DNA of 56,537 bases from a virus, in IMG/VR virus record IMGVR_UViG_3300036806_000389, positions 1-56,537 of that record; one strand, 5' to 3'. Below, in pieces: positions 40,342-49,129 of this stretch (position 1 is the first letter of the stretch; each line of letters opens with the position of its first letter). The notes under the pieces are model-generated. The model had not been told where the DNA came from. It saw only the letters and a program-made list of their open reading frames with translations, and made no database searches. The position numbers and the translations under genes were made by a program.

Positions 40342-40980
40342 TCAGGCCGCCTCGTCGTTCTCGTTAGACTCCACGACTTCGACCGGGAGCGGTTTGATCA
40401 GGCCCAATCCGCTCGTGTCCTTGTCGTGACCGACGGTGAAGATCATCGGGCCGGCGGCCGCAGCAGGCGAATAGAAGTGCGCCACCTCGACGTCGACGGC
40501 CTGCGCCGCGAGCATGACGAGCTTCAGGTATGGCGTGCTGATCGCGGAGCAGTGAGCGATCTTCCGGCGTTCAGCAGGGATCGACAGCTCGTCGGTCTCC
40601 CACGGAAACGATACCTGACGGATCGAAGCATCGTCATCGGATTGCCACATGCCAAGCTTCTTGTCGTTCTCGAGCACCGTGCCCTCATGCAGCGAGGCGC
40701 CAGCGAACTCGAGGCGAAGTACCTGCTTCGTCCCTAGAGGCTTCTGTGCGTCGACCAGAAACTTGCGACCTACCATCCACTCTTGATCCGACCGACCCAG
40801 GTTGATGCCGGTAAGCTCGAAGCTGGCGAATCCGTTCATCGCTCGGGCCCGCACAGAGTCTCCTTTCACGTGGAAGTGCACCCCCCACTTGTTCTTGTCG
40901 GCCTCCTCCTGGGAGGCGAAAGCGAGAAGCGCCGTTAGCTCGACGCGGGAGAGAGAGATTCCGTCTGCTGTGCTTTTCAT
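40342..40980 (-). CDS. Sliding-clamp-like protein
   Basis: The 212-residue product follows GAAGGAA at ATG 40980. Motifs WGVHFHVKGDSVRARAMNG, FASFELTGIN and the end GPMIFTVGHDKDTSGLGLI look like a shortened beta-clamp. A full bacterial clamp is about 370 residues, so this has perhaps two of three domains. It is near helicase, initiator and resolvase genes. If right, it would tether polymerase or repair enzymes to phage DNA. Needs structural comparison. Confidence 0.5.
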   Translation of the reverse strand: MKSTADGISLSRVELTALLAFASQEEADKNKWGVHFHVKGDSVRARAMNGFASFELTGINLGRSDQEWMVGRKFLVDAQKPLGTKQVLRLEFAGASLHEGTVLENDKKLGMWQSDDDASIRQVSFPWETDELSIPAERRKIAHCSAISTPYLKLVMLAAQAVDVEVAHFYSPAAAAGPMIFTVGHDKDTSGLGLIKPLPVEVVESNENDEAA

Positions 40981-40994
40981 GGTGTTTTTCCTTC

Positions 40995-42104
40995 TTATGT
41001 TGCGTTTGCCGCGTTGTTCATCGGCGTGTCGAAGAGACTTCGTTGTTCGTCGATTGGGAGGCAGTGGGGCGAAAACCAGATGCGCTCGAGCTCCCTGTTG
41101 TCGTTGTCCTCGCCGGCGTATCCCCTCGCACCACGCCATTCGTGCTTGCTCCACGAACCGGGCATGTCGTGCTCACCCTCATAGCCGCAGAGAGCGATTC
41201 GCAGATCCGGGTCCTCGCCGTGCTCGGTGCACCACTCGCGCACGAGCCTGGAAATCTCAGGATCGTCTTCGGAGTACATGCCTGGCTTTCGGAGCTCGGG
41301 CGCGTACGGGGGATCGAAAAAGACTGCTGTTGGTCGTCTGCCCCCTACGTTTTTTCCCTTGCCGAGGACCGACTCACCGAGCACACGTCGCCAATCGCCG
41401 CAGATGATGCGCGTGTGGCGTAGCCGGTCACTGAGCGCAGTGAACCACTCGAGGCAAGGCGGCGCGGCGAGTCCGTTGATTCCGCGGTCGTTGCCAATCG
41501 CGGGCAAGTTCGCACGGAAGACACCGCCAGTTCCCGAGGCGCCATCCGAGACGGATATCTTAGGGATTTGCGCAGCCGCCGAGTGCACACCCATTCCTCG
41601 GTGATCTCCGCTGGCGTGAGGTCTCGCCTCCCACGCGCCGCGCGCGTGAATCCCTTGTCCGCTATTCAGATTCGGTCTCGGACGTCCTCGCTTGATGCCG
41701 CCGCACCAGCCCGTGCCGATCCATTGGCATATGCCCCACACCCACCATCCGGCTACCTTTGCGTCGAAGAACTCAGGGTCCGCACGGAGCTCCTCTTTCA
41801 TGCTGTCCAAGCGAGCCATGAGCCAAGCGTGCCTCGCGTGCAGGTCGAGCTCTGAAACGGGCCAGTTGCACCAGTGAGCGGCCGCCTCGGGGTCCTTGGC
41901 GATGCATCGCCAAAAGTTGACGACGCCCCCGTCGATGTCGTTGATCGTTTCGATCTTCCCCGGATGCGGACGTCCGAGGAGCACGGCTCCGCTGCCGAAG
42001 AACGGCTCTATGTAGTTCGGTGGGTCGCCGAGAGCTCTCCAAGCGACATGGGCGACGCGACGTTTGCCGCCCATCCAAGGGAACGGGGCGCGTAACTCTT
42101 TCAC
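40995..42104 (-). CDS. DNA adenine methyltransferase (Dam/D12 class)
   Basis: The 369-residue enzyme has the D12-class order of motifs: PFPWMGGKRRVA at the N-terminus, SAM-binding YIEPFFGSGAVLLG (31-44), INDIDGGVVNFWR, and catalytic FFDPPYAP. Length is longer than usual Dam, with a Gly/Asn-rich insert at about 150-200. It methylates N6 of adenine, likely to protect the phage from host nucleases or regulate. Start overlaps the SNF2 gene by ATGA. Confidence 0.85.
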   Translation of the reverse strand: MKELRAPFPWMGGKRRVAHVAWRALGDPPNYIEPFFGSGAVLLGRPHPGKIETINDIDGGVVNFWRCIAKDPEAAAHWCNWPVSELDLHARHAWLMARLDSMKEELRADPEFFDAKVAGWWVWGICQWIGTGWCGGIKRGRPRPNLNSGQGIHARGAWEARPHASGDHRGMGVHSAAAQIPKISVSDGASGTGGVFRANLPAIGNDRGINGLAAPPCLEWFTALSDRLRHTRIICGDWRRVLGESVLGKGKNVGGRRPTAVFFDPPYAPELRKPGMYSEDDPEISRLVREWCTEHGEDPDLRIALCGYEGEHDMPGSWSKHEWRGARGYAGEDNDNRELERIWFSPHCLPIDEQRSLFDTPMNNAANAT

Positions 42105-43849
42105 GCCGCCCTCTTCCGCAGCAGTTCTTCCGCAAGCCTCTTGATGCGCTCGCGCGTGGTGTCTTCGACCGCCTCCGCGGTCTCACCGAACGGATTCCGG
42201 ATACCGTCGAGCTGCTCCCGCTTGATGCCGAGCACGTCCATCACGACCGGGTCCGAGCCCGAATCGCTCACGAGGTAGAGCGCGAGCACCGGTTCGGGCT
42301 GCCCATCACGATGAATGCGCCCGGTTAGCTGCTCGTGTACGGCGTAGGCCCAGTCGAGCTCCCCGAAGACGACGGTCTTGCAGCCGCTGTATTGCAGCCC
42401 GTCGAGGCCGGCACCGCTGCGGAGCGACATGATCATGACGCGCGAGTCGCCCTCGCAGAACGCTTTCTTCGCGCCGTCCTTCTGACGGTCGGACTCGGTG
42501 CCGGTGAAGAGTACCGGGTTGAACTCCTTGAGCTGATCCAGCCACACGTCGAAGACAGCTCGGTGCCATCCTGCGAGCAGGATCTTCGGCTCCGACTCGA
42601 GCATCATCTTCACGTACGTCGCGACGTGCGGAGCCTTGGCGATCCCCGTTGCCTGACGGATCTTCCAGTCGAACTCGCCGGCGGCGCGGAACTGCTCGCC
42701 CTTCGCAAGATCACGGCCCGCTTGGTTCAGGATGATGCGCGCGAGCTCGGTAGCCGAAGACGTGAGGGCGTCGAGCTGGTCTGGATCCGCGTCCACGAAC
42801 TCCGTGGCCTTCGTGAGGCGGGGGATCTCCCGAGCAACTTCCTTCCGCGTCTTCCGCACCATGAAGCCCTGAGCGCGCAGAAAGGATCCGAATGCCTCCG
42901 GATCCTCGAGACGCGCCTTGTCCCCGCCGCCGGCGCACCATTCGCGGCGGAACTCCTCCGCGGTGCCGAACTCCCAGGGCTTCAACGCTTGGAGCACCCA
43001 GTAGATCTCGCCGCCGTAGTTGAAGATCGGCGTGCCGCTCAGGCCGAGGCGGAAGAGCGCGGCGTTCGAGATCTGCTGCGCCGCGGTGCACTTCGCCGAG
43101 CCCTTCAGGTTTTCACCGTTGCCTCGGAGCGGCCCGGATCGGAGCTCGTGTACCTCGTCGTAGATCACGCTCTTCACGACGCCCGCGAGCGTTTCGGCCC
43201 ATCCGACGAGCTTCGCGTAGCTAGTGATCAGAACGTCCGGGTGCGCGGACTCCACCGGCAGCTTCAGACCCTTTCGCTGCCGCTTCGTGACGTAGTCGTA
43301 TGGCGTGCCGCGCTTGAGCACGTGGGTCGTGAGCTGCGGCGCGAACTCGGCGAACTTCTCCGCCCACTGTCTCTGCAGGTGCGTCGGGCAAACGACGAGC
43401 GCGGGCCTCGTGCGCGGATCGGTGAGCATCGCGATCCCGGTCACCGTCTTGCCAACACCCAGCTCCGATCCGTCGAGGAGCCCACGACCCGCCAGCGCGA
43501 GCTCCGCACTCTCCCGCTGGTAATCGCGAGCCGGCCTGGCCAGATCGAACGACAGTGCCGGCGCGCACCCAGCGAGCACGTCGGCGACCAGGTTCTCGCG
43601 CGCGAGCTGCTCTTGCGACCTGGTGCGCAGCCGCTCCAAACGACCGGGGTCGATCTCGAGCGGATAGCGTTCGAGAAACCACAGGATGTCTCGGCAGTTC
43701 GACACCGTGTCGGGGATCGAAAGCGTGCCAGTCTCGCTGTCCTTCAACAGGCCGGTGAAGACGCGCTTCGCCCGCATGGCGACGTGAGGCTCGAGCGTCA
43801 GGAACCACCGACGCTTCTCGAGCACGCAGCGTCCGAACGTCTTCGTCAC
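42101..43849 (-). CDS. SNF2-family DNA helicase/ATPase
   Basis: The 582-residue protein has superfamily 2 motifs: Walker [12 protein letters not shown] (127-137), [16 protein letters not shown] box in [12 protein letters not shown] (231-234), LSGTPIFN, and motif [13 protein letters not shown] (about 511-521). The family translocates on double-stranded DNA. The N-terminal 100 residues are not a known domain. It lies between an adenine methyltransferase and a nuclease, in an overlapping operon, suggesting joint action in recombination, repair or defence. Confidence 0.85.
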   Translation of the reverse strand: MTKTFGRCVLEKRRWFLTLEPHVAMRAKRVFTGLLKDSETGTLSIPDTVSNCRDILWFLERYPLEIDPGRLERLRTRSQEQLARENLVADVLAGCAPALSFDLARPARDYQRESAELALAGRGLLDGSELGVGKTVTGIAMLTDPRTRPALVVCPTHLQRQWAEKFAEFAPQLTTHVLKRGTPYDYVTKRQRKGLKLPVESAHPDVLITSYAKLVGWAETLAGVVKSVIYDEVHELRSGPLRGNGENLKGSAKCTAAQQISNAALFRLGLSGTPIFNYGGEIYWVLQALKPWEFGTAEEFRREWCAGGGDKARLEDPEAFGSFLRAQGFMVRKTRKEVAREIPRLTKATEFVDADPDQLDALTSSATELARIILNQAGRDLAKGEQFRAAGEFDWKIRQATGIAKAPHVATYVKMMLESEPKILLAGWHRAVFDVWLDQLKEFNPVLFTGTESDRQKDGAKKAFCEGDSRVMIMSLRSGAGLDGLQYSGCKTVVFGELDWAYAVHEQLTGRIHRDGQPEPVLALYLVSDSGSDPVVMDVLGIKREQLDGIRNPFGETAEAVEDTTRERIKRLAEELLRKRAA

Positions 43850-44196
43850 AGCCGCCCTCCGACGTACGAGACGTGCACGGGCTTTCCGCGCAGCGTCTTC
43901 GGCACCTTCGTGAGCTGCACGCGGCTCGTCACGAGCAGCAGTTCAGCGACGCGTTCGTAATCGGCGTAGCGAGCGAGCTGCCGCGTTACCGCGTTCAGTG
44001 CGCCGTCGATCTTCACCTCTACTGCGATCGCGCCGACGAGAAAGTCGGGTCGGTCCTTGGCCGAAAGGCGGAACTCGCGCTCGTGCACGACGTTCGAAAC
44101 GAAGAGGAGTTTCGAGATCGCACCCTGGAGTTGCGCCTCGGTCGCCGTCGGCATGCGGCCGGACTCGAGCAGCTTAGCGAGGGCTTCGGCCATCAT
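43846..44196 (-). CDS. PD-(D/E)XK-type nuclease
   Basis: The 116-residue protein has a PD-(D/E)XK core in [18 protein letters not shown] (Asp then Glu-Val-Lys), preceded by a helix with a conserved Glu ([12 protein letters not shown]) and followed by [13 protein letters not shown]. The size suits a Holliday-junction or VRR-NUC-like nuclease domain. It overlaps both the SNF2 and MT-A70 genes by 4 bases. A role with SNF2 helicase in phage recombination is plausible. Confidence 0.7.
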   Translation of the reverse strand: MMAEALAKLLESGRMPTATEAQLQGAISKLLFVSNVVHEREFRLSAKDRPDFLVGAIAVEVKIDGALNAVTRQLARYADYERVAELLLVTSRVQLTKVPKTLRGKPVHVSYVGGRL

Positions 44197-44735
44197 TCCG
44201 CGGCCTCGACGCTCGGCAGTTCGTCGCCGATCGATGTCCATCCTTTGCGCCGCTCGCGCGCGAAGAGCTCGAGATACGGCCCGGGCGCGAGCTTCTCGAC
44301 CATCGGGAAGAAGTTCCACGGCTTCGCCGAGTGGGCCCCGATTACCCCTTCGAAGACGCTCTTGACCGAGTGACTCCGAATGATCGACTTGCCGCGACGA
44401 GCGATGAGGCAGCTCTCGTGTGAGTTCCGGACATATCGGCCCATGCCGAAGTGCCGAATGCCGCTTCTTTCGATCTTCACCCACACGATCTCCGACTTGG
44501 GTTCGAAGCCCCAAGCGCGGGCGACGGCGTAGGCCTCTTCGACCATCGAGGAGACGCGCCAGAGGAACAGGAGCGCGTCGTCGGCGATCGGCAGGCCGAG
44601 TCCGGGCAAGTACGCTTTGATTTGCTCGACGGACATCGTCGAGTAGTTCTTCGCCGCGCCGCGGCTTTTGCCCGGAAGACGATCTTTGAATCTCCACGGC
44701 GGATCTGCCGAGATGGTTCGAAACGGTTCAGCCAT
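44193..44735 (-). CDS. MT-A70-type adenine methyltransferase
   Basis: The 180-residue enzyme begins with the catalytic [12 protein letters not shown] (Asp11-Pro-Pro-Trp), followed by [14 protein letters not shown] and [21 protein letters not shown], then [16 protein letters not shown]. It ends in the SAM-site motif [17 protein letters not shown]70 phage enzymes methylate N6 of adenine in DNA. With the Dam-like enzyme, the phage has two different adenine methyltransferases. Confidence 0.85.
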   Translation of the reverse strand: MAEPFRTISADPPWRFKDRLPGKSRGAAKNYSTMSVEQIKAYLPGLGLPIADDALLFLWRVSSMVEEAYAVARAWGFEPKSEIVWVKIERSGIRHFGMGRYVRNSHESCLIARRGKSIIRSHSVKSVFEGVIGAHSAKPWNFFPMVEKLAPGPYLELFARERRKGWTSIGDELPSVEAAE

Positions 44736-45201
44736 TGCGAGAAGCCCCCACGAGCCGCTCGGACTCGCCGTCTAGCGCCATTTGGACTCGAGCCGAGAAT
44801 GCGGAATCGACCTGCGCGACGTCGCCGAGGAGCACGCCTACGTCGCCGCCGGCGCCGAACTCCCACTCGCCCTGCACGGCGTTCCGGAGCGTGAGCGGCG
44901 ACCGGAATATCGGCATCCGCCGCCGCACAGCCTCGATAAACTCTTCCTTTGATCCCTTCGAGCGGTGCCACCCTTCAACCAGGAAGAGCCCGTCGCAGCG
45001 TCGCAGGAGCTCGAGGGTCCCCTCGTACCAGAACTCGAGCGTGAGCTGCCCGTGGAAGAGGTGCGTGTTCGCGTGCGGGATGAGCGGCATGGCGCCGGCG
45101 TGCGCAACCTCGAGTCCGGCGCGCTCGGCGTTCCGAACGTTCTCGGCGACATCCCACGAGGTGGGACCGTTGAATGGACCGGCGACGTAGACGACTTTCA
45201 T
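44728..45201 (-). CDS. DUF4406/nucleoside deoxyribosyltransferase-like protein
   Basis: ATG 45201 (MKVVYVAGPFNGPTSWDVAE) is preceded by GGGGGTT, favouring it over GTG 45213. The N-terminal half has the DUF4406 pattern: VAGPF, PLIPHANTHLFHG, RCDGLFLVEGWHRSKGSKEE. The fold is that of nucleoside 2-deoxyribosyltransferases. The C-terminal 50 residues (FGAGGDVGVLLGDVAQ) are unlike the family. It may act in nucleotide modification. Confidence 0.7.
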   Translation of the reverse strand: MKVVYVAGPFNGPTSWDVAENVRNAERAGLEVAHAGAMPLIPHANTHLFHGQLTLEFWYEGTLELLRRCDGLFLVEGWHRSKGSKEEFIEAVRRRMPIFRSPLTLRNAVQGEWEFGAGGDVGVLLGDVAQVDSAFSARVQMALDGESERLVGASRNG

Positions 45202-45458
45202 TCGAACCCCCAAATGCGAATCGCCCCCGGCTCACACCCGAGATCGATCGCGGCCTGTTTCTTCGCTTCGAAAGCGCTCTGTGAGATCTGATAGGTCGAG
45301 CGACCGCTCACGGGGCCCGCGACCCAGCATGTCCAACGGACTGGACCCGAGGGCGGTGCGTTCACCGCATCGCTCGGAACAGCGCGCCCGAATCCGCTAG
45401 AGAGACTCGCGAGCGGGCGAGTTCGGCGGAGGACGGCGATCTTTGCGTCGGTAATCAC
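45198..45458 (-). CDS. Hypothetical protein, 86 aa
   Basis: GTG 45458 overlaps the previous stop as GTGA, and its own stop overlaps the following start region. The C-terminal half (VRWTCWVAGPVSGRSTYQIS, QSAFEAKKQAAIDLGCEPGA) looks like a small domain of the kind seen in phage metabolic operons. No family identified. Tight overlap supports the gene. Confidence 0.55.
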   Translation of the reverse strand: MITDAKIAVLRRTRPLASLSSGFGRAVPSDAVNAPPSGPVRWTCWVAGPVSGRSTYQISQSAFEAKKQAAIDLGCEPGAIRIWGFE

Positions 45459-46231
45459 GATCGCACCTCGGGCATCTCTGCCCACCGCCGCCCATCGAGC
45501 ATCGGCAGTGAGACCTTGCGGCCCTTCGTTTCGTCCGTCTGCTTGTAGAAAAACGAGACGCCGGCGACCGTGCAGTTGTCGCGAATCGACCGGACCCATT
45601 CCTCGCGAGTCGGTCGTGCGCGAAACCCGCTCTCTCCGCCGACGATGACCAGATCGACGGGGCGTCCGTCACCGTCACGGTGGGCGATGTCCATCGGATC
45701 GAAGTCGACGTCTTCGAGCAGAGGCTCCATCGAGACGAAACGTCGTTTCGCTGGATGGCGCATGAGAAACTCGACGCGCTTCAAGCCTGCGACCGTGCCG
45801 GCGGAGACGCCGAGCCAAGATCTTTGGATGACGTCCAGTGGGATCAGGCGCTCGATGTTCTGTGGACGCTTGGTCAGAAACAGAAAGTCGAGCTGCGACG
45901 TCGCCCGCACCAGATCCCACAGGCGTGCTCGGGTGGCGTCGAGATCGCGGCGGTCTTCGCACACGTCACCTAGCGACGCGCAGAACACTCGGTGACGTTC
46001 GCCAGCGGCGATTGCGTCCCTGTTCCAACGAAGCGGCTTCTTCCAGTTGTCCGCGGAAGTGACGTGACGATGCGCGCCTGGGCCCCAGAGCTCGACACCG
46101 TGCGCGCGTTGCACGCGAACGAACGTCTCGGACTCCGCGTAGCAGTTGTCGCACAGAGGGTCGCACTTCTCGCACCCGATCCAAGGGTTGAACGTGTGGT
46201 GCGTCCACTCGATCTTGGAGTTCTCGCCCAT
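45455..46231 (-). CDS. Phage Gp37/Gp68-type protein (DUF5131)
   Basis: The 258-residue protein matches the Gp37/Gp68 family: KIEWTHHTFNPWIGCEKCDP, a Cys group CEKCDPLCDNCYAE, then HRVFCASLGDVCED, LDFLFLTKRPQNIERL and DLVIVGGESGFRARP. The Cys arrangement near the N-terminus looks like radical-SAM iron-sulfur ligands, and the barrel-like core supports this. The chemistry is not established. Start ATG 46231 overlaps the 70-residue gene's stop as TGATG. Confidence 0.8.
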   Translation of the reverse strand: MGENSKIEWTHHTFNPWIGCEKCDPLCDNCYAESETFVRVQRAHGVELWGPGAHRHVTSADNWKKPLRWNRDAIAAGERHRVFCASLGDVCEDRRDLDATRARLWDLVRATSQLDFLFLTKRPQNIERLIPLDVIQRSWLGVSAGTVAGLKRVEFLMRHPAKRRFVSMEPLLEDVDFDPMDIAHRDGDGRPVDLVIVGGESGFRARPTREEWVRSIRDNCTVAGVSFFYKQTDETKGRKVSLPMLDGRRWAEMPEVRS

Positions 46232-46443
46232 CAGACAGCGCTCCTTTCGGTGGGCTTGGCGGCCACTGCATTCGCTCGCTTCGCCGCCTCGAGTCTCTCC
46301 GGGCACACGCCGCGGAGATGCCGGCGAACCGCACGCGCGCCGACGCAGCGAACGCGGGGAGCGGCGCCGCATGCCGGGCAAGGAAGCTCGGTCGCGCGCT
46401 TCAATTGCTCCACCCCCCGCGGGTGCCGCGGAAGAAGATCCAC
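46231..46443 (-). CDS. Small zinc-finger protein
   Basis: GTG 46443 gives a 70-residue product with CPACGAAPRVRCVGARAVRRH and the following GVCPERLEAA. These four Cys plus His ligands are of the type found in small phage/actinobacterial zinc fingers. It overlaps the tiny membrane gene at its start (a different frame). It may bind DNA. The start is not certain. Confidence 0.6.
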   Translation of the reverse strand: MDLLPRHPRGVEQLKRATELPCPACGAAPRVRCVGARAVRRHLRGVCPERLEAAKRANAVAAKPTERSAV

Positions 46444-46514
46444 ACGAAGGCGATCGGGACGAAGAGGTCCACGACCATGTCGAGGAAGAGCATGGCGAAG
46501 AAGAGGTTCAGCAC
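46401..46514 (-). CDS. Tiny membrane protein, 37 aa
   Basis: GTG 46514 has a good GGAGG, 7 bases upstream. The product (VLNLFFAMLFLDMVVDLFVP and on to WIFFRGTRGGWSN) is almost wholly hydrophobic with a basic end, a single membrane span. It overlaps the ends of both neighbours in other frames. Function unknown. Confidence 0.5.
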   Translation of the reverse strand: MLNLFFAMLFLDMVVDLFVPIAFVWIFFRGTRGGWSN

Positions 46515-46990
46515 GCTTCGTCCTCCATCTGCCCGTCGAGCTTCGCGAGCAGCTCGAGCAGGCCTTTGCGCACTGCCGCTTCGCGCGCGCGGCTATCGAG
46601 ATAGGCGCGTGCGAGGTTCGGGATCAGCCGGCCGCCCTGATATCCGGTGTCGAAGCGACGCTCGAGGCGAAGTTCCGAGCGTGCATAGCGCTCTGCAGCC
46701 TCGTGGTCGGGCGAACGTTCCCCAGCGGGCTTCTGATCCTCTTGCTCGACCGGCTTCGGACCAAGCGCGCAGCCGGCGACGCTGCAACCGAACGGACCCG
46801 ACCTCGGATGACCGCACAGGGGCCTGTCAGGTTCATTGGCATTGCCAACGTTCGCGACCGCGAAGCGACACCCGAAGACTGTGCAGACGCCGAGCATTCC
46901 CAGCGGCGCTCCGCACGCACACCGGCCGCGCTTCGCCTCCAGCGGCCAGCTCGGGTGACCAGGACCCCAGACGATCGGCGTATCGCTCAC
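46508..46990 (-). CDS. Cysteine-rich hypothetical protein, 160 aa
   Basis: The N-terminal half has seven Cys (RGRCACGAPLGMLGVC, FGCRFAV, LCGHPRSGPFGCSVAGC), likely a zinc fold. The C-terminal half is helical and acidic, with RREAA-like LRLERRFDTGYQGGRLIPNL. The start ATG 46990 overlaps the integrase stop. No family recognised. Confidence 0.6.
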   Translation of the reverse strand: MSDTPIVWGPGHPSWPLEAKRGRCACGAPLGMLGVCTVFGCRFAVANVGNANEPDRPLCGHPRSGPFGCSVAGCALGPKPVEQEDQKPAGERSPDHEAAERYARSELRLERRFDTGYQGGRLIPNLARAYLDSRAREAAVRKGLLELLAKLDGQMEDEAC

Positions 46991-48315
46991 GGTCGCCCCC
47001 CGTCCGTCCCGTCGAGCAGGCGCGCGCCCTCGCGGACCAGGTCGAGCACCCGGGCCTTGGCGAGCGGACTCCGGCCGGCGCCGTACGCGCGGCGGGTCGC
47101 CTCGAGCGTTATGGCGGCTAGTCGGCTATCCCGCGCCGTGGAACGGCGGTGGAATTCTTCGACGGCAAGTGCCGAGAATCCTTCGAGGTGCCTCGGATTC
47201 GTAAACCGTAGGTCTCGAGTTCGAATCTCGAAGGTGGCTCGATACTTAGCGGCCTCGTCCGCTCCGTCGTGGGATTCCACGGTTCGCGCCGCCGCGCCGC
47301 GAAGTGTCTCGTTCAGGAAGTGGGCGTAGCGCTCCGTCGTCTTGATCGAAGCGTGCCCGAGCAGCCCCTGGATCTCGGCGAGGGTCCACGCGGGACCCCA
47401 CCACCCGGCGAGCAGAGACGTCGCGCACGAGTGCCGGAGGTCGTACCAGCGGAAAGACGGATCCAGGCCGGCCGCCTTGACCCACTCCTTCCAGTGGGTC
47501 GGATCGCTCGAGTCCGCGCGACGGTCGTTCGACCGCGGGGAGGGGAAGACGTACTGACAGGAGCCCTTTCGCCCGTGCTCGGCAGCCCGGAACGCCTCCA
47601 GCGCCAGGCCGAAAAGGGGAAGCCTCCGCACCTGGCCCGTCTTGGTCGGCTTGCCGCGGCGCGAGAAGCGGATCGAGACCTGCCGTGCGTCGAGGTCGAC
47701 GTCGTTCCAGGTGAGCCGCCACTGCTCGGAGTTCCGCAGCCCGAGACCGAGGGCCGCCGCGACGGCAGGCCACTCCTCTGGCGCCGTCGCTTCGAGGAGC
47801 GCGAGTTGCTGTTCGGGCATCGCGACGAGCCACGGATCGTCCGAACGCGCCTCCTGCGTCTTCGGCAGACGGATCTCGCGCGCGGGGTTCTCGGTGAGGA
47901 TCTCATCGTCGACAGCGTCGTGGAGCACCACGCGGACGAGGTTCAGCGCGTTGCGCCGCGTCTGGGCCGCGAGCCCCTTGTCGTGCATCCACGCGAGCCA
48001 ATCCTTGAAATGCCGCCGCGAGAGATCTCGAACAGGGATTTTCCCGATTGCGTGCTGCTCGACGTAGAGCGCCCAGCGGTTCTCCTCGTTCGCGTGGTCG
48101 CGCACGAGCGTGCGCCGGCGTCGCGAAAAGTCGTCCCAGAGCGCCTCGAGCGTCGGCCCTTTTCCCTTGACCGGAAACGGCCGCTCGAGAGCGAGCTCCG
48201 CCTCGCGCTCCGTGTCGAACGTGCCTGCGCTCGCATACCTTCCCGTGCTCGGGTGCAGCCGGCGCGCGCGGAATCGGCCTGACGGAAGCTTCTCAACGGA
48301 ACCGCGGCGCTTCAA
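46987..48315 (-). CDS. int: Tyrosine recombinase integrase
   Basis: The 442-residue integrase has an arm-type N-terminal strand region (SGRFRARRLHPSTGRYASAG), a SAM-like core-binding domain (about 60-150) and the catalytic domain. Catalytic candidates are Arg194 in LGLRNSE, Arg294 in YDLRHSCAT (Tyr291 replaces the usual His), His321 in LLGHASIKTTERYAH and nucleophile Tyr330. Residues 359-373 are encoded by a tRNA-like attP core, so the last 85 residues lie beyond it. Overlaps the next gene upstream by ATGA. It would integrate the phage at a host tRNA-Thr gene. Confidence 0.9.
   Translation of the reverse strand: MKRRGSVEKLPSGRFRARRLHPSTGRYASAGTFDTEREAELALERPFPVKGKGPTLEALWDDFSRRRRTLVRDHANEENRWALYVEQHAIGKIPVRDLSRRHFKDWLAWMHDKGLAAQTRRNALNLVRVVLHDAVDDEILTENPAREIRLPKTQEARSDDPWLVAMPEQQLALLEATAPEEWPAVAAALGLGLRNSEQWRLTWNDVDLDARQVSIRFSRRGKPTKTGQVRRLPLFGLALEAFRAAEHGRKGSCQYVFPSPRSNDRRADSSDPTHWKEWVKAAGLDPSFRWYDLRHSCATSLLAGWWGPAWTLAEIQGLLGHASIKTTERYAHFLNETLRGAAARTVESHDGADEAAKYRATFEIRTRDLRFTNPRHLEGFSALAVEEFHRRSTARDSRLAAITLEATRRAYGAGRSPLAKARVLDLVREGARLLDGTDGGRP
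47198..47240 (+). other. attP core: 3' half of a tRNA-Thr(CGT)-like gene inside int
   Basis: The plus strand reads as the 3' part of a tRNA starting at anticodon loop TTCGTAA. It has a T-arm with perfect TCGAG/CTCGA stem around TTCGAAT, followed by an acceptor strand AGGTGGC. No 5' half or D-arm lies upstream, so it is not a complete tRNA. This is the typical attP core of tyrosine integrases using tRNA 3' ends. Confidence 0.75.
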
Positions 48316-48488
48316 TTGGCCCTCGGTGCGACCACGCGCTCTGGCACAAACGCCGTGATGAACTCCTCGCCGCCCTTCAGCGTAATCGTTTCGTCGTCGT
48401 ACTGATCGCGGGACGTGACGAGCAATACGACGACCCGATACATCTCGGCGCCAACGCGGATCTTGGTGGGCTTCTTCGGGGCGCTCAC
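48312..48488 (-). CDS. Hypothetical protein, 58 aa
   Basis: GTG 48488 overlaps the ASCH-type gene's stop as GTGA, and the stop overlaps the integrase start as ATGA. The product (PTKIRVGAEMYRVVVLLVTS, ETITLKGGEEFITAFVPERV) is a small beta protein. It might modulate the integrase or be an excisionase-like factor, but it lacks helices for the latter. Function unknown. Confidence 0.6.
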   Translation of the reverse strand: MSAPKKPTKIRVGAEMYRVVVLLVTSRDQYDDETITLKGGEEFITAFVPERVVAPRAN

Positions 48489-49129
48489 GCTGCCTTCGCT
48501 TTCTCGAGCACCCTTCGAAACTCGATCACCCACACCCACGGGTTCCCGAACCAATCGACTCGGTCGCTGTTGATCGAGTCCCACAAGATCGCGAAGGCGA
48601 GAGTATTCGGATGCGACCCCTTCGTACGCCAAGGAGCGCTCTCAATGATCGGCTGGTCATCAGCGAAGCTGCTCACGGTATTTAGGTCGACGCCTTCGGA
48701 GCGCGCATCATCTTCCGAAATGTCCCGCAACCGCTCGACGCGCACACCGGTGATCTCGAGCGTGATGCGCGACGCCCAGCGCGGCATGTGGATGGACGGC
48801 GTCCATCGGATAGCTCCATGGACTCGCTCGGGTTCCGTCGCGCGGTACCAGACGGTTCCTCCGGGAACCTCACCGCGGAGATGTGTCTCGCGAACCCACA
48901 GCCGATCTCCGGTGACTCCATACGGACATAGCGTGAGTGCATTGCCTTTGCCGTCGCGACCGAAAGCTCCCAGCCAAGCTCCCCGCTTCCCGTACACGTC
49001 GAACGTAGACTCGTTTGACGGATTCGGCCCCGCGACTTCGTGTTTTACGATCCGCCTCGTCTGCGTCTTCCGACTGTCGAGAATCGCTCGCACCATCGGC
49101 GCCGAAAAAATGATCGGTCGCTCTTTCAT
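48485..49129 (-). CDS. ASCH/PUA-like phage protein
   Basis: The 214-residue product begins KERPIIFSAPMVRAILDSRK followed by TQTRRIVK, the N-terminal signature of ASCH-type phage proteins. Later motifs are GDRLWVRETHLRGE, WASRITLEITGVRVERLRDI and WDSINSDRVDWFGNPWVWVI. PUA/ASCH domains bind RNA or modified bases. Start ATG 49129 overlaps the upstream stop (TGATG). Confidence 0.75.
   Translation of the reverse strand: MKERPIIFSAPMVRAILDSRKTQTRRIVKHEVAGPNPSNESTFDVYGKRGAWLGAFGRDGKGNALTLCPYGVTGDRLWVRETHLRGEVPGGTVWYRATEPERVHGAIRWTPSIHMPRWASRITLEITGVRVERLRDISEDDARSEGVDLNTVSSFADDQPIIESAPWRTKGSHPNTLAFAILWDSINSDRVDWFGNPWVWVIEFRRVLEKAKAA

Noticed and set aside
42335-43960. 541-residue plus-strand frame opposite the SNF2 gene
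   Set aside because: Antisense shadow of a gene with complete helicase motifs.
47160-47240. Complete tRNA gene
   Set aside because: Only the part from anticodon loop to acceptor is present; the 5' acceptor strand and D-arm are missing.
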